NCBI GenBank assembly: GCA_022606425.2
Contig: JAHDVF020001598.1
Span: 354,001 to 418,000, forward strand
DNA: 64,000 nucleotides
Direction: 5' to 3'
Source of the DNA: Lepidostoma basale
Taxonomy: Eukaryota > Arthropoda > Insecta > Trichoptera > Lepidostomatidae
A program made the translations under genes and the position numbers. Positions 40,815-50,228 of this stretch are shown here, piece after piece (position 1 is the first letter of the stretch; each line of letters starts with the position of its first letter). The notes under the pieces were generated by a model. It did not search any database. It was not told where the DNA came from and saw only the letters and a list, made by a program, of their open reading frames with translations.

Positions 40815-40956
40815 AAAAATCGACGTGCGTGCATGACAAGATGTATGAATGTAGAGGAATCGAGAGAAGTATGTCAGGACAGAACAGTGTGGCGTTCCAT
40901 TCTTTCTGCCTACCCCTCCGGGGAGACGGCGTGATGGTAAGTTAGTTAGTAGTTAG
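40815..40956 (+). pseudogene. RTE-A extreme 3' end, first of a head-to-tail pair
   Basis: AAAATCGACGTGCGTGCATG to GGGGAGACGGCGTGATGG and TTAGTTAGTAGTTAG. It differs by about one base in 120 from the same region of the next copy (42758-42880), so both are young and closely related. Confidence 0.85.
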
Positions 40957-42899
40957 CATGTAATTGGTAAGTATGAAAGTGCAAAAAATTCATATAAGGC
41001 ATGCAAGAAGAGAGTGAAGTCGGTAGTGAAAGCGCGAAAAGAAAAGCTGAAGGAGGAAGAAGGGCTCAAAATGACAAACAACTTCCAGGACAATATAAAA
41101 ATGTTTTGGAAGGAAGTGAAGAAAGCCCGAAATCCTCCCGAAAGCGGATGTGTGAAAGCAATTTTGGATAGTGAGGGAAGAATGTTAACGGAAAGTAAGA
41201 TCGTACAAGAAAGATGGATGGAGTATTTTAAGGAAATGTATGGTGGTGATATAAGTGTTGACGAAAGCATTAGAACTGGTGTAATCGCGATTGGTATAAA
41301 TGACAATACAGAAAAAATAAGTATGAATGAGATTAAAAGATCTGTGAAAGCAATGAAAAGCGGAAAAGCTGTAGGGTATGACTGCATCGCTATAGAATTT
41401 ATCAAAAACGGCGGCGAAGTAGTTTCCGCATGGATATGTAAACTGTTCAACCAATGCTTGGAGGAGGGATATACCCCACTCGACTGGAGGAGAGCAGTTA
41501 TCTTGCCTCTGTACAAAGGAAAAGGATCCCATATGGATTGTGGAAACTACAGAGCTATTAGTATTTTGAGTGTTGTTGGTAAAATCTATGGCAGAATTTT
41601 AATAGAAAGAGTAAGAAAGACGACGAGTGATAGAGTTTGGGATGTGCAAGGCGCCTTTATGAATGGCAGAGGATGTATGGATCAAATTTTTGCACTTCGT
41701 ACAGTGACAGAGAAGTTTATGGCCAAAAACCGTAAACTCTTCTGTGCGTTTGTCGATTTGCAAAAAGCATATGATCGCGTAGATAGAGGTAAACTGTGGG
41801 AAATATTGTCGGAATATGGAATAAACACAAAACTGATCACGGCAATTACATCGCTGTACACAGAAAGCACTGCTAGTGTCAGAGTAAATGGGGATATTAC
41901 AGCCTGGTTTGATATCAATAAAGGTGTCAAACAGGGGTGTGTAATGTCTCCATGGTTGTTTAATCTATATGTGGACAAGTGTATGAAAGAGCTGAAAGGG
42001 TCGGAAGCAGGTGCAAAAATGGAAGGTGTGGCAGTAAGCTGTTTGTTGTATGCGGACGACGCTGTGCTACTTGCAGACAACGAGCACGAACTGCAAGCCC
42101 TGGTGTCTAGTATGTATGAGGTATGCAAGCGATACGATTTGATGATGAATGTGAATAAGTCTAAGGTAATGATTTTCGAAAAAGAAGGAAGCATGACAGT
42201 CTGCAACATTAGTGTAAACGGTGAAAATCTGGAACAAGTGGATGAATTTGTTTATTTAGGAAGTATGTTTACAAAGGATGGGAGGGTGGAGAAGGATATT
42301 GAAAGAAGGGTTGGGGCAGGCAACAGAATAAATGGTGCACTTAAAGTTGTCATCGCAAACAAAAGCCTATCCAAAAAAGCCAAGATGGCAGTGCACAATG
42401 GTGTTCTTGTGCCGACCCTTATGTATGGAAGTGAAGCATGGAACTGGCAAAAGAAGGATGAAAGTAGAATAAATGCAGTAGAAATGAGATCTCTCAGACG
42501 AATGTGTGCAAATCTGTATTTGATAGAGTGACAAATGCAAGTATAAGAAGTGAATGTGGTGCGAATGAAAGTGTTATGAACAAAATAAGGAAAGGGTCAT
42601 TAAGATGGTTTGGACACATGGAAAGAATGAGTGAAGACAGAATGGTAAAGAAGGTATATGTAAACAGCGTGAACGGAGCTAGAAATAGAGGAAGGCCGAG
42701 GAAAACGTTGCACGATCAAATCAATCAAATATTGAATGTCGGTCACGTGAGGAGTCGGAAAAATCGACGTGCGTGCATGACAAGATGTATGAATGTAGAG
42801 GAATCGAGAGAAGTATGTCAAGACAGAACAGTGTGGCGTTCCATTCTTTCTGCCTACCCCTCCGGGGAGACGGCGTGATGGTTAGTTAGTTAGTTAGTT
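40957..42899 (+). pseudogene. RTE-A, longest copy: reverse transcriptase domain and C-terminus
   Basis: Non-LTR retrotransposon ORF, 5'-truncated: open from 40957, directly after the previous TTAG tail, with no endonuclease domain. Frame to 42531 covers the linker (YESAKNSYKACKKRVKSVV), RT motifs GKAVGYDCIAIEFI, RRAVILPLYKGKGSHMDCGN, motif A FVDLQKAYDRVD, motif B GVKQGCVMSPWLFNLY, motif C YADDAVLLAD, then MFTKDGRVEKDIERRVGAG and PTLMYGSEAWNWQKKDESRI. A 1-nt loss near 42510 shifts to the frame 42504-42878 (VFDRVTNASIRSECGANESV, RGRPRKTLHDQINQILNVG, RSILSAYPSGETA). Ends in (TTAG)n. Full RTE proteins are about 1000 residues with an N-terminal APE endonuclease; this has about 640. Confidence 0.92.
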
Positions 42900-43395
42900 A
42901 ATTTTTGAAGCAAATTTCCATCTAGACTGAAATTAAAAATTTACATACACCCGCCTATAAAAACGCAATCTTTTATTTTTTAAGGTTGTAATACAACCGA
43001 AGCATATCTCGGAAAAGTAAAAAATAGTTTTGTTAAAATAAAAAATGTAATTGTATTTATTCAAGTACGGAAAATATTTCCGTGCGGAAAGAACGTTGGG
43101 ATTCCGTAAGCTCGTGATCCGCTAACAATGGTAGTCCTTCGCTCGCTTCACATCATACATTTGTACTGCAATTTCACGTCTCGGACACAATCAATGCGAG
43201 ATGTGATGGAATCAGGAATATCTAGATCCAGTCAGATCATTGCATATTAATTCAATTTGTGGAAGAGTAAATTTCTTCTATGTACAGTTGCGCTATGATT
43301 AAATGAAATGAATTATTCTGATTTCCTCATAAATGAAAATCAACGTCATTGCTTTCACCGTGAATACCTTACACGAAATTCGAAGTAGCATTTAT
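42900..43395. other. No recognisable feature
   Basis: No repeat match, no credible ORF. Confidence 0.45.
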
Positions 43396-43495
43396 TTTAA
43401 TCGAATGATTTTACTGGAATCTCTTGATGGAAGTTCATTTTAAATAATAATTAAATAAAACGATGTTTTTTTTAACTACTTCCACTTCTTTATTT
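43396..43495 (-). repeat. HH3 outer arm without core
   Basis: GAATGATTTTACTGGAATCT, CTTGATGGAAGTTCATTTTA, AACGATGTTTTTTTTAACTA, CTTCCACTTC. The ribozyme-like centre and second arm are absent. Confidence 0.6.
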
Positions 43496-43595
43496 TTCAT
43501 TACAAAAGCGATTAAGCAATAAGCGTTTTCATTACATATTCCAATCGAGAATTATTGGTGTTGAGAATTGGTAAAATCATGCACAAGAAAGAGTA

Positions 43596-43669
43596 ATACA
43601 TCCCCTTTTTACATCGATTTGGCTTGCGCTGTAATGATGTAAGGAGTTTTTTCAACATAATAATAATAA
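43596..43669 (+). repeat. SINE-1/partner-LINE tail
   Basis: ACATCGATTTGGCTTGCGCT, GTAATGATGTAAGGAG, CAACATAATAATAATAA. GGCTTGCGCT and GTAAGGAG match the LINE end at 14303, so a LINE origin is likelier than SINE-1. Confidence 0.6.
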
Positions 43670-44266
43670 TGTGGGGATTGGTGGTGGTGAGAGTTGAAAG
43701 ACGGCGGAGGTTTCAGCGTTTATTGCGGATCACAAGTAACACTACGTTACTGTATGATGTACTCGTGATGGAGCGTGGCTGGATGTCGATGGCAGCGGGG
43801 CGGAGTCCGGGTGGTGAGTCGTAGAGGATGAGGGCTCGCTGGGCGGTATCGTCGAGTGGCTGGAACGAGGAGTCGTCGGAGGTTTCTCGTACGTAGACCG
43901 GGTAGTGGAGACTCGTGTCTCTTCGAGATCGCGATACGGGCTAACGTTTAGAGTTGGCTCCTTCAGCTTCGTAGCTCGGCGTCGGAGGGAGTCCGATATC
44001 CCTCGTGGCGTGGACTTATTACGTAGACTCGCGTCTGTTAGAAGTCGTAAGAGTAACTGATCCTATTGGGTGCTCGGAAGTACTGCTTTTATATGCTTTG
44101 CTTTCGTCATCTACGATGCCCGACCTAATGACCAAACCTGAACGAATCTAGGCCTCCGTGTCATCAAATTTGATAAGTACGTCTTGGGTCAGCGTTTTTG
44201 TGTTTATTCGTGTCATGTATTTCTTCATGAAATATGTTTATCTGGGTTATGCATTTAACCCCGACA
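43670..44266. mobile_element. Candidate solo LTR, 597 bp
   Basis: Begins TGTGGGGATT and ends AACCCCGACA, a near-perfect short inverted repeat with TG..CA ends as in LTR retrotransposons. It is GC-richer than its surroundings, with a TATA-like CTTTTATATGC near 44087. It interrupts an (AAT)n tail and ATAA flanks both sides, though in a trinucleotide repeat this is weak evidence. No internal coding region and no second copy in the window. Confidence 0.5.
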
Positions 44267-44294
44267 ATAATAATAATAGTAACAGATTTTTTTT

Positions 44295-44480
44295 CTGGAT
44301 AGGTTTTCTTTTCGAGGACAACTTTAAGTGAACCATTAACTTTTCTTCCTGCCCCAACCCTTCTTTCAATATCCCTCTCATCTTACCCATCCTATGTAAA
44401 CATACAACCTAAATATACACATTCATCTCTTTCTTCCAGATTTTCACCATTCACGCAGACTGTCATGATTTCTCCTAACC
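44295..44480 (-). pseudogene. RTE-A fragment
   Basis: Minus-strand reading IMTVCVNGENLEERDE, VYLGCMFT.DG, ERDIERRVGAGRKVNGSL corresponds to the region after RT motif C. Both ends truncated. Confidence 0.75.
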
Positions 44481-44820
44481 ATTTTTTTTTTAAATAACCG
44501 TATTATTTTTAATACAATTACATTTTAAAATCCCGGCTCAACTCGGTTTTGGCAAGTCTGTGAGAATCGCCACTGTCGGAAAGTTGCAATCACGTGTGGT
44601 GTAGTTCACGTCACAACATGTAACCGTATAAATAAGCCTCAAACATGGACGGGCCTTGTTTGGCTTAAAGGAAGAAGACAGGGGAACAAATTACACTTCA
44701 GGATCTGAGGGAAGTCTCGCGTGATGCGAGGCCAGGGACGGATTCAGGCGAGCGGCGAGATGAGAGAGGAGAATTGCTAGTACAGAGCGTATTAAATTTT
44801 AATTAAATTTATTAATTTAA
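44481..44820. other. Unassigned, single copy
   Basis: GTAACCGTATAAATAAGCCT near 44620 resembles a TATA box, but no ORF or transcript structure follows that I can identify. Confidence 0.35.
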
Positions 44821-44920
44821 AGACAATATTTCGCCTTGTTGAGGCATTACAATATTCAATGATGCTTTAGTAAAGGCGAAACTTGTCGCGTATAAAATAT
44901 AATAAAACTTTCCGAAAACA
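44821..44920. repeat. HH4-type foldback, diverged
   Basis: Minus-strand GTAATGCCTCAACAAGGCG then AAATATTGTC lies next to plus-strand AATGATGCTTTAGTAAAGGC then GAAACTTGTCGCG. Both have stem II hairpins and GAAA; stem III palindromes are degraded. Confidence 0.5.
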
Positions 44921-45011
44921 AGTTTGTTATTGTATTTTTGTTACCGTTTTGTACTCAGGAAATTAAAAAACTTTGTTAATCCACTATTTAATAAAAAATA
45001 TTAAAAAACAC

Positions 45012-45049
45012 GACATGTTTCGGAAGATACATACATCATACATCTTCAG
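45012..45049 (-). ncRNA. HH2 core, left arm, enlarged stem II
   Basis: CTGAAGA, GAAA, palindromic ACATGT and C are all intact. Stem II is replaced by TGTATGATGTATGTATCTTC, which pairs poorly. Confidence 0.45.
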
Positions 45050-45140
45050 CTGTAAAAATATAATCGAAACTAAACAAAGAAAGACTAATAAAAAAAATAT
45101 TAGTCTTTCTTTGTTTAGTTTTTATTTTATATTTTTACAC

Positions 45141-45168
45141 CTGAAGATGGTATCCTCCGAAACATGTC
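45141..45168 (+). ncRNA. HH2 core, right arm, shortened stem II
   Basis: CTGAAGA, shortened stem II TGGTATCCTCC, GAAA, ACATGT, C. Stem I TTACAC/GTGT.. is retained. Three bases of stem II are lost relative to 24196. Confidence 0.5.
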
Positions 45169-45264
45169 GTGTTTTTTTTTTTAAAATATTTTTTATTTAA
45201 TAGTGGATTAAATAAAGTTTTTCAATTTCTTAAGTAATTTCCTAAGTAAACGAGCCGCCTAAAT

Positions 45265-45530
45265 GTTATTCGTTCGTTATGTCTGTTGTTCTTCGGCGTT
45301 ACAACGATTGGTGGGCCTCCTCAAAGAAACTTGTCCAACCCGTCCTGTCTCTGGCCGCCACTTCCCAGTCTTACTGCTCCAGGAACCGACAGTCGGCACC
45401 ATTCAATCATCGCAGTCTCGGCCAGCTGACGCTTCTTCTCCTGGATTAACAAACAACACTCTTTTGAGGAGGTACAGATCCCCCATGCAGCACAAGTGCC
45501 CTAGCCAGCGTAGAATGTTAATCTTTATAA
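45265..45530 (-). pseudogene. RTE-like LINE C-terminus, separate family
   Basis: The minus-strand reading has LRWLGHLCCMGDLYLLKRVL, then DDWMVPTVGSWSS, WRPETGRVGQVSLRRPTNRC. RWLGH...PK+.L is the typical post-RT motif. Only one copy in the window. Confidence 0.5.
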
Positions 45531-45704
45531 ACTTGACCACGCTGACGTCGTGGTATATACTGTATCCTGTATAGAGAGGTTTCTACGGTTGTCTACCCCA
45601 TCGAAATTTGAAGGAATTTGTGCTGTTTCTTGCCCCCTAAGGGTGCGCTGGTTTCTCGCTGGGGGGTTGCTCCGCTTCGACAAGCCTCGTTCTTCTCTCT
45701 CTCG

Positions 45705-46462
45705 GCCATTATAATAATAATAAAAAGTGCGGTGATTTTTATTTAATATTGTGAAATGCTTTCTTTGTCCTACATGTCACAAACTGTACTCCCCAATTTT
45801 TCCCATCCCGCATTTGTCTCCTTGCCTCTCATGTGCTTCCCGCTGTATATTACCTGTGTTGTATTTTTCTTTTCTTTTAATATTTCATATAATGTTTCCG
45901 AAATGTTCATGTATTACATATTTTTTAAATTTATTTATAAAAGTACAGCGGAACATAGAAGGAAAATATGGTAGATTAAATATGGTCTGGCACCCCCTTG
46001 CTGTTGCCGTTTTTAAATGTAAGTCCAGGATGGACCGGGAACAGGCCCAAGGTATGTTTAAGCGAGGCTAACGAAAGGGCACCGCTACGTCCTATATCTC
46101 AGCCATTATAATAATAATATCTGCAGTGATTCTTATTTAATATTGTGAAATACTTCCTAAACCTCGTCCTTTGTCCTACATGTCACAAACTGTACTCCCC
46201 AATTTTTCTCATCCAGTATCTGTCTCCTCTGCCTCTCCTGTGCTTCCCGCTGTATATTACATGTGGTGTATATTTCTTTTCTTTTGATATTTTATATTAT
46301 ATAATGTTTCTGAAATGTTCATTCAAGGAAAATAGGGTAGATTAAATGTGGCCTGGCACCCCCTTGCTGTTGCCGTTTTTAAATGTAAGTCCAGGATGGA
46401 CCGGGAACAGGCCCAGGGTATGTTTAAGCGAGGCTAACGAAAAGGCGCGGCTACGCCCTATA
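45705..46462. repeat. Two-copy tandem duplication, 360-390 bp units
   Basis: Unit 1 (45705-46097) and unit 2 (46103-46462) share GCCATTATAATAATAAT, TCACAAACTGTACTCCCC, GTGCTTCCCGCTGTATATTA, CTGGCACCCCCTTGCTGTTG, CAGGATGGACCGGGAACAGG. Unit 2 has lost about 40 bp. Short ORFs in both (45751, 46145) are frame-disrupted and not convincing proteins. Origin unknown. Confidence 0.85.
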
Positions 46463-47035
46463 ACAGACCCGTGTATGTGGCGGGAACTTCTATGTTCCTT
46501 AAAAAAAAAGCAGAATGTCGCCTATTGGCGGTTTATCGATATCGGCATACGTGCACGGGTGAGTGTGTTCTCGGGAGCGGCCCTGTGAGTCCCTTCCTAA
46601 TAGCCCGCGATAATAACACGGTCCTCCACTCCGCGATCTTCGGATATACTTCTCGCCACATCTTTAACGATCCGCCGCCCTAAGTTCCTCCCAGCGGCAC
46701 CGCCCAGAGCCGAACTATTCCCCGGCGAAACTTTGAGCACGACCCGCTTTATACGTAGCCGCTCATGCGCGTCAGTGGTGGGCGGGAACTTAAAAAAATT
46801 CCAAACATTATTTAAATAAATATTTTACTTGTCAAATATTTGTTTTGATAACTTAAGTATATTTTTTACCAGAGTGAAATATCTGATTACTATTACCATT
46901 AAATTGATTTAAATTCCATTGTATTGAAAACAGAATACTCTTAAAATAATTAATATTTTTAATTGAAAAATTTAGAAACAGTAAAAAAAAAATTAACCCC
47001 CACCGCTATCATTTCTTATAATAAATTAAATAAAT
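46463..47035. other. GC-rich then AT-rich unassigned sequence
   Basis: 46463-46790 is GC/CpG-rich (GCGCGGCTACGCCCTATAAC, GTGCACGGGTGAGTGTGTTC) and single copy. 46790-47035 is AT-rich. No coding call is supported. Confidence 0.4.
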
Positions 47036-47044
47036 TTTGATGTA

Positions 47045-47115
47045 ATTACAAGAAGATTGCAGCAACCTGCCGAAACCGGTCGACGTTAAACACAATTGGA
47101 AGTACACCAAATATA
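47045..47115 (+). ncRNA. Hammerhead-like motif, HH5 (core 47050-47081)
   Basis: AAGAAGA, stem II TTGCAG..CTGCC, GAAA, ACCGGT, C, followed by GTTAAACACAATTGGAAG as in other HH5 copies. The first box is mutated from CAGAAGA. Confidence 0.4.
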
Positions 47116-47269
47116 TAATAATAAATAAATTTTATACATATTTTTTTTGTTTTCATTATTTAGAATGCTCTTAGGTATCTTTAACATCAATATTGAAATT
47201 CAGTAAAGTTTACATAATTATTTTAATATTATTTTTGTAAAGATCCATGTTTACCACCCCTGATCTGTA

Positions 47270-47375
47270 TGTATATAAAGAAGCCCGTTTATAATAGTGT
47301 CACCAGTCTGTCGACGTCAGCGAGCCTGACGAAACCGGTCAAGGTGGAAAAACGCCGTTTTATTTAATTATTATT
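47270..47375 (+). ncRNA. Hammerhead-like HH3 unit (core 47308-47340)
   Basis: CTGTCGA, stem II GTCAG-CGAGC-CTGAC, GAAA, ACCGGT, C. Against 439 one stem II pair changed from C-G to T-A on both sides, a compensatory change. The downstream region is shortened. Confidence 0.5.
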
Positions 47376-47481
47376 TATAAATATATAAAATAATAAAATA
47401 CTTTGTATTAAACCACGGTATGGATACCGTGGTTAAATATAAAATTAAATAAAAATCATCTCTTTGCTCATAAAATTTAAT

Positions 47482-47862
47482 ACATGTCATGTATGAATGT
47501 TGAGGAAGCGAGACAAATATGTCCGGCAAGAAAAGTGTGGCAGTCCATTATTTCTGCCTACCCCTTCGGGGAGACGGTGTGATCAGTGGCGGTACTCCCA
47601 TTGAAGCCCAGAAGCCCGGCTTGCATAAGAAATTTTGAATCAAAGCCTCTTCTGGCTTACAGAGGTTCAACAATTGTAGCTATTCTTCCTTGCGTCTGAT
47701 GGGAACATTGTTGGAAGGTGATTTGGTGGGTTGTTGGTTTATGGGGGGCATGATTACTTAGATTTGGGGGGTTTGATTCAAAATTTCTTACGCAAGCCGG
47801 GCTTTCGGGCTTCTATGGGAGTACCGCCACTGGGTGTGATGGTTAGTCAGCTAGTTAGTTAG
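47482..47862 (+). pseudogene. RTE-A 3' end split by a hAT MITE
   Basis: ATGTATGAATGTTGAGGAAG, CAGTCCATTATTTCTGCC, GGGGAGACGGTGTGAT, then the MITE, then GGTGTGATGGTTAGTCAGCT and a mutated TTAG tail. Confidence 0.85.
47584..47832. mobile_element. hAT-type MITE, 249 bp, exact 8-bp duplication
   Basis: TIR CAGTGGCGGTACTCCCAT at left; its complement ends the element. GGTGTGAT lies on both sides (47576-47583, 47833-47840), the 8-bp duplication of hAT elements. Sibling of 17223-17472. No ORF. Confidence 0.9.
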
Positions 47863-48002
47863 GTAATCTATCGCCATTTTATTGTCACGTGAATTCTACA
47901 CCTGACCAAAGAAAGTATGACAATCACACTGCCGTCGCCGGGAATCGAACCCGTGACCTTTTGGACTGGCAGTCAGAGCTCTTACCACTCAGCTACGAAG
48001 GT
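47863..48002 (-). repeat. SINE-1, head portion
   Basis: Minus-strand AGCTGAGTGGTAAGAGCTCT, AGGTCACGGGTTCGATTCCC, GCAGTGTGATTGTCATACTT, TCACGTGACAATAAAATGG. It abuts the end of the RTE-A TTAG tail. The 3' tail is missing. Confidence 0.8.
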
Positions 48003-48428
48003 GTTCATCTAGAGTAAGGAGAAGAAGAAGAGGAAGAAGAAGTTAACAATTATGTTTATTAATGTGTAGGTAAAATATCAAAAAATGATACACCGCCGCT
48101 GCGCGCGCATAAATCTCGATGTTGTTCGCATTTGTTCCGCGAGGCGAGATAGGTAGAAACTTTTTTCCTCTGTCTATAATAATTTAGCCGAGGTGTTTCT
48201 GAGAACGCTCATAAGTTTCTTCGCAATTTTCCTGCGGCTCGGAGCACACTGCGGGCGAAACTTGTGCGCGCGGCGAGGTTTGGGCGTGAGACTGCGGTTG
48301 GATGTGGAAGTTTGGAGTTGTGTTTGTATGAGAAGAAGGGTTTCGTGGTATTGGTGTCCGCTAAAAGCTGCCCTTTGGATAGGAACAACAATAATAAATA
48401 CATAAAATTATTAGAATTATTAGAATAA
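48003..48428. other. Unassigned, CpG-rich
   Basis: 48090-48330 is CpG-rich (CACCGCCGCTGCGCGCGCAT, CGGGCGAAACTTGTGCGCGC). No convincing ORF; the 70-codon plus frame at 48193 has no recognisable features. Confidence 0.35.
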
Positions 48429-48868
48429 CCGACACTTATGTATGGAAGCGAAGCATGGAACTGGCAAAAGAAGGATGAAAGTAGAATAAATGCAGTAGAA
48501 ATGAGATCTCTTAGACGAATGTGTGGATACTCTGTATATGATAGAGTGTCGAATGAAAATATAAGAAGTGAATGCGGTGCGAATGATGGTGTCATGAACA
48601 AAATAATGAAAGGATCATTAAGATGGTTTGGACAATTGGAAAGAATGGTAAAAAAATTACATGTTAATGATGTAAATGGAACCAGAAATGGAGGAAGACC
48701 GAGGAAAACGTGGCTCGATCAAATAAATCAAATATTGAATGTCGGCTATGTGAGGAGTCAGAGAAATCGACGCGCGTGCATGACACGATGTATGAATATT
48801 GTGTGGCAGTCCATTCTTTCTGCCTACCCCTTCGGGGAGACGGCGTGATGGTTAGTTAGTTAGTTTGT
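48429..48868 (+). pseudogene. RTE-A copy, open C-terminal frame
   Basis: Frame 48438-48848, 136 residues: MYGSEAWNWQKKDESRINAV, RRMCGYSVYDRVSNENIRSE, GSLRWFGQLERMVKKLHVND, RPRKTWLDQINQILNVGYVR, SILSAYPFGETA. Small in-frame deletions near MERM and VEEAREVCQ. Tail TTAGTTAGTTTG. Confidence 0.88.
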
Positions 48869-48895
48869 TGGTTTAGAATTATTCTTAAATAATTA

Positions 48896-48985
48896 ATACG
48901 AATGAAAACGTCAGAATTCTTAAAGTTTTATTATATTTTATGGAAATGACATGTTTCGCCCTTCTAAGGCATCATCAAATGTGAC
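48896..48985 (-). ncRNA. Hammerhead-like HH4 unit (core 48948-48978)
   Basis: Minus strand: TTGATGA, stem II GCCTT-AGA-AGGGC, GAAA, palindromic ACATGT, C. Position 8 is G while position 3 is T, so the 3-8 pair would be U-G. HH4 flanks (AAAGTTTTATTATATTTTAT) are on one side only. Confidence 0.5.
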
Positions 48986-49410
48986 GAAACTTCAACTCGT
49001 TGCAGTTTATATACACTAGTTAATAGAGCAGAATACGGTAATTAACGAAAATTGATGTGACTTTATAAATTTTTAACACAGAATTATTTGGGTAGGTCCA
49101 GTAATATTGGAAAGTGTTTCTTGGAACTCGTTAAGAAATTTTAAGACAATGGTTACATAGTTAGGGGATACTAAATGATATTATGTAAATCAAAAATAAG
49201 TTGATTGGATTATAAAAATGTTATTTTCGCGCGCGCGCCTCAAGTGGAGGTGCACTGGTGTAACGGAGCCCCGCGGGGTCGGGGACGGCGGCGGCCTTTC
49301 CTTCACACCTGACCGGCCCAGCCCCCGCGAGACGATCGCGACCCCTCAACTGTGGGACGGGAGACATTCAAATTAAAACATCTATTTTAACTTTTAAAAT
49401 ATAAAATAAG
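48986..49410. other. Unassigned; GC spike
   Basis: 49225-49370 is strongly GC-rich (GAGCCCCGCGGGGTCGGGGA, CGGCGGCGGCCTTTCC, GCCCCCGCGAGACGATCGCG). No ORF or repeat match. Confidence 0.4.
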
Positions 49411-49690
49411 GTATCACAATTTTTATTAATTTTTCGCGACAGCTGTTACGACAGATGTTACAATAAGTTTTTCAGATAAGACAGACCAGTCTGTCGATGC
49501 CAGCGAGCCTGGTGAAACCGGTCGCTGTCTAAATAAAGACAAAAGTGCAAGTAGTTAAAAAACATCGTTTTATTTAATTATTATTTAATAAGTTTTTCGT
49601 TTATGTGGAGAGTTTTGTCAAAATCATTGTAACCCATGATGATGCCGACATCGGTTGGCGAAACAGCTGTCGCTAAAAATTAATAATAAT
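49411..49690. repeat. HH1 foldback with an HH3 unit inserted in its loop
   Basis: Left arm 49411-49465 (minus, GGTATCACAATTTTTATTAA, TTTTTCGCGACAGCTGTTAC) mirrors right arm 49629-49690 (plus). The right arm holds an HH1 core at 49636-49671 (ATGATGA, stem II GCCGAC/GTTGGC, GAAA, ACAGCTGT, C). The HH3 unit at 49474-49586 sits between them. Confidence 0.7.
49474..49586 (+). mobile_element. HH3 unit as a 113-bp insertion with 12-bp target duplication
   Basis: AATAAGTTTTTC occurs at 49462-49473 and again at 49587-49598, exactly flanking the HH3 unit. This defines the unit: AGATAAGACAGACCAGT, core 49491-49523, GCTGTCTAAATAAAGAC, AAGTAGTTAAAAAACATCG, ending TTAATTATTATTT. Stem I pairs GACCAGT with GCTGTCT around a bulge. 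A non-coding mobile unit bearing a hammerhead-like fold. Confidence 0.75.
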
Positions 49691-49719
49691 TGTGATACCA
49701 TAACAGCGTTTTAAATTTT

Positions 49720-49990
49720 AACGGTTAATAATAAGATCTCATATTTGGTTCATGTGCTAAGGGGAGAAAAATACCACCTCCTTCGACTGATATTAATGGG
49801 TAAAGTGGAGGGACGTCAGGGAGTTGGTAGAAGGCAGCTGTCCTGGCTGCGGAACATCAAAGAGTGGACAGGAATACCAAGAGTTCAGAACCTGTTCCAA
49901 GTGGCGCAGGATAGAGATGCCTTTGCTGCAGTGATCGCCAACGTTGGAAGGGACCTGACACGGCACCGAAAGAAGAAGAAGAAGAATAAG
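49720..49990 (+). pseudogene. RTE-C LINE C-terminus with GAA tail
   Basis: Frame 49745-50020: LRGEKYHLLRLILMGKVEGR, GVGRRQLSWLRNIKEWTGIP, VQNLFQVAQDRDAFAAVIAN. Tail AAGAAGAAGAAGAAGAATAA. The best-preserved copy of this C-terminus. Confidence 0.82.
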
Positions 49991-50228
49991 TTTATTTTAT
50001 TTTATTTTTATTTTTACTAGGGGTAACAAACAGCGATTTCAATATACAGATACAAACACATAGAGTTAACAAATATACGAGTATGCTACCACAAATATTA
50101 TATAGCAACTGACATATGTATGGTATATAATTAAATAAGAAATAAAAGTAATATTTTAATGAGTTAAAGAGTATTACAATAGTAAAACAAATAATAATGT
50201 TGAAGTATCATAGTGTTTCGGCCAAAAC

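Larger units (their letters stand above)
44959..45229. repeat. HH2 foldback element, short form
   Basis: Almost perfect inverted repeat: GAAATTAAAAAACTTTGTTA, ATCCACTATTTAATAAAAAA, AACTAAACAAAGAAAGACTA and their complements meet at AAAAAAAATATT near 45095. It lacks the 150-bp centre of the copy at 23851. A transcript of either strand would fold into one long hairpin. Confidence 0.85.

Noticed and set aside
41014..41016. GTG at 41014 as a start codon for the RTE-A ORF
   Set aside because: The frame is open upstream to 40957, directly after the preceding tail. The copy is 5'-truncated and has no true start.
40953..42209. Long minus-strand ORFs opposite the RTE-A coding region (40953-41516, 41682-42209)
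   Set aside because: Antisense shadows of the reverse-transcriptase frame, with no independent features.
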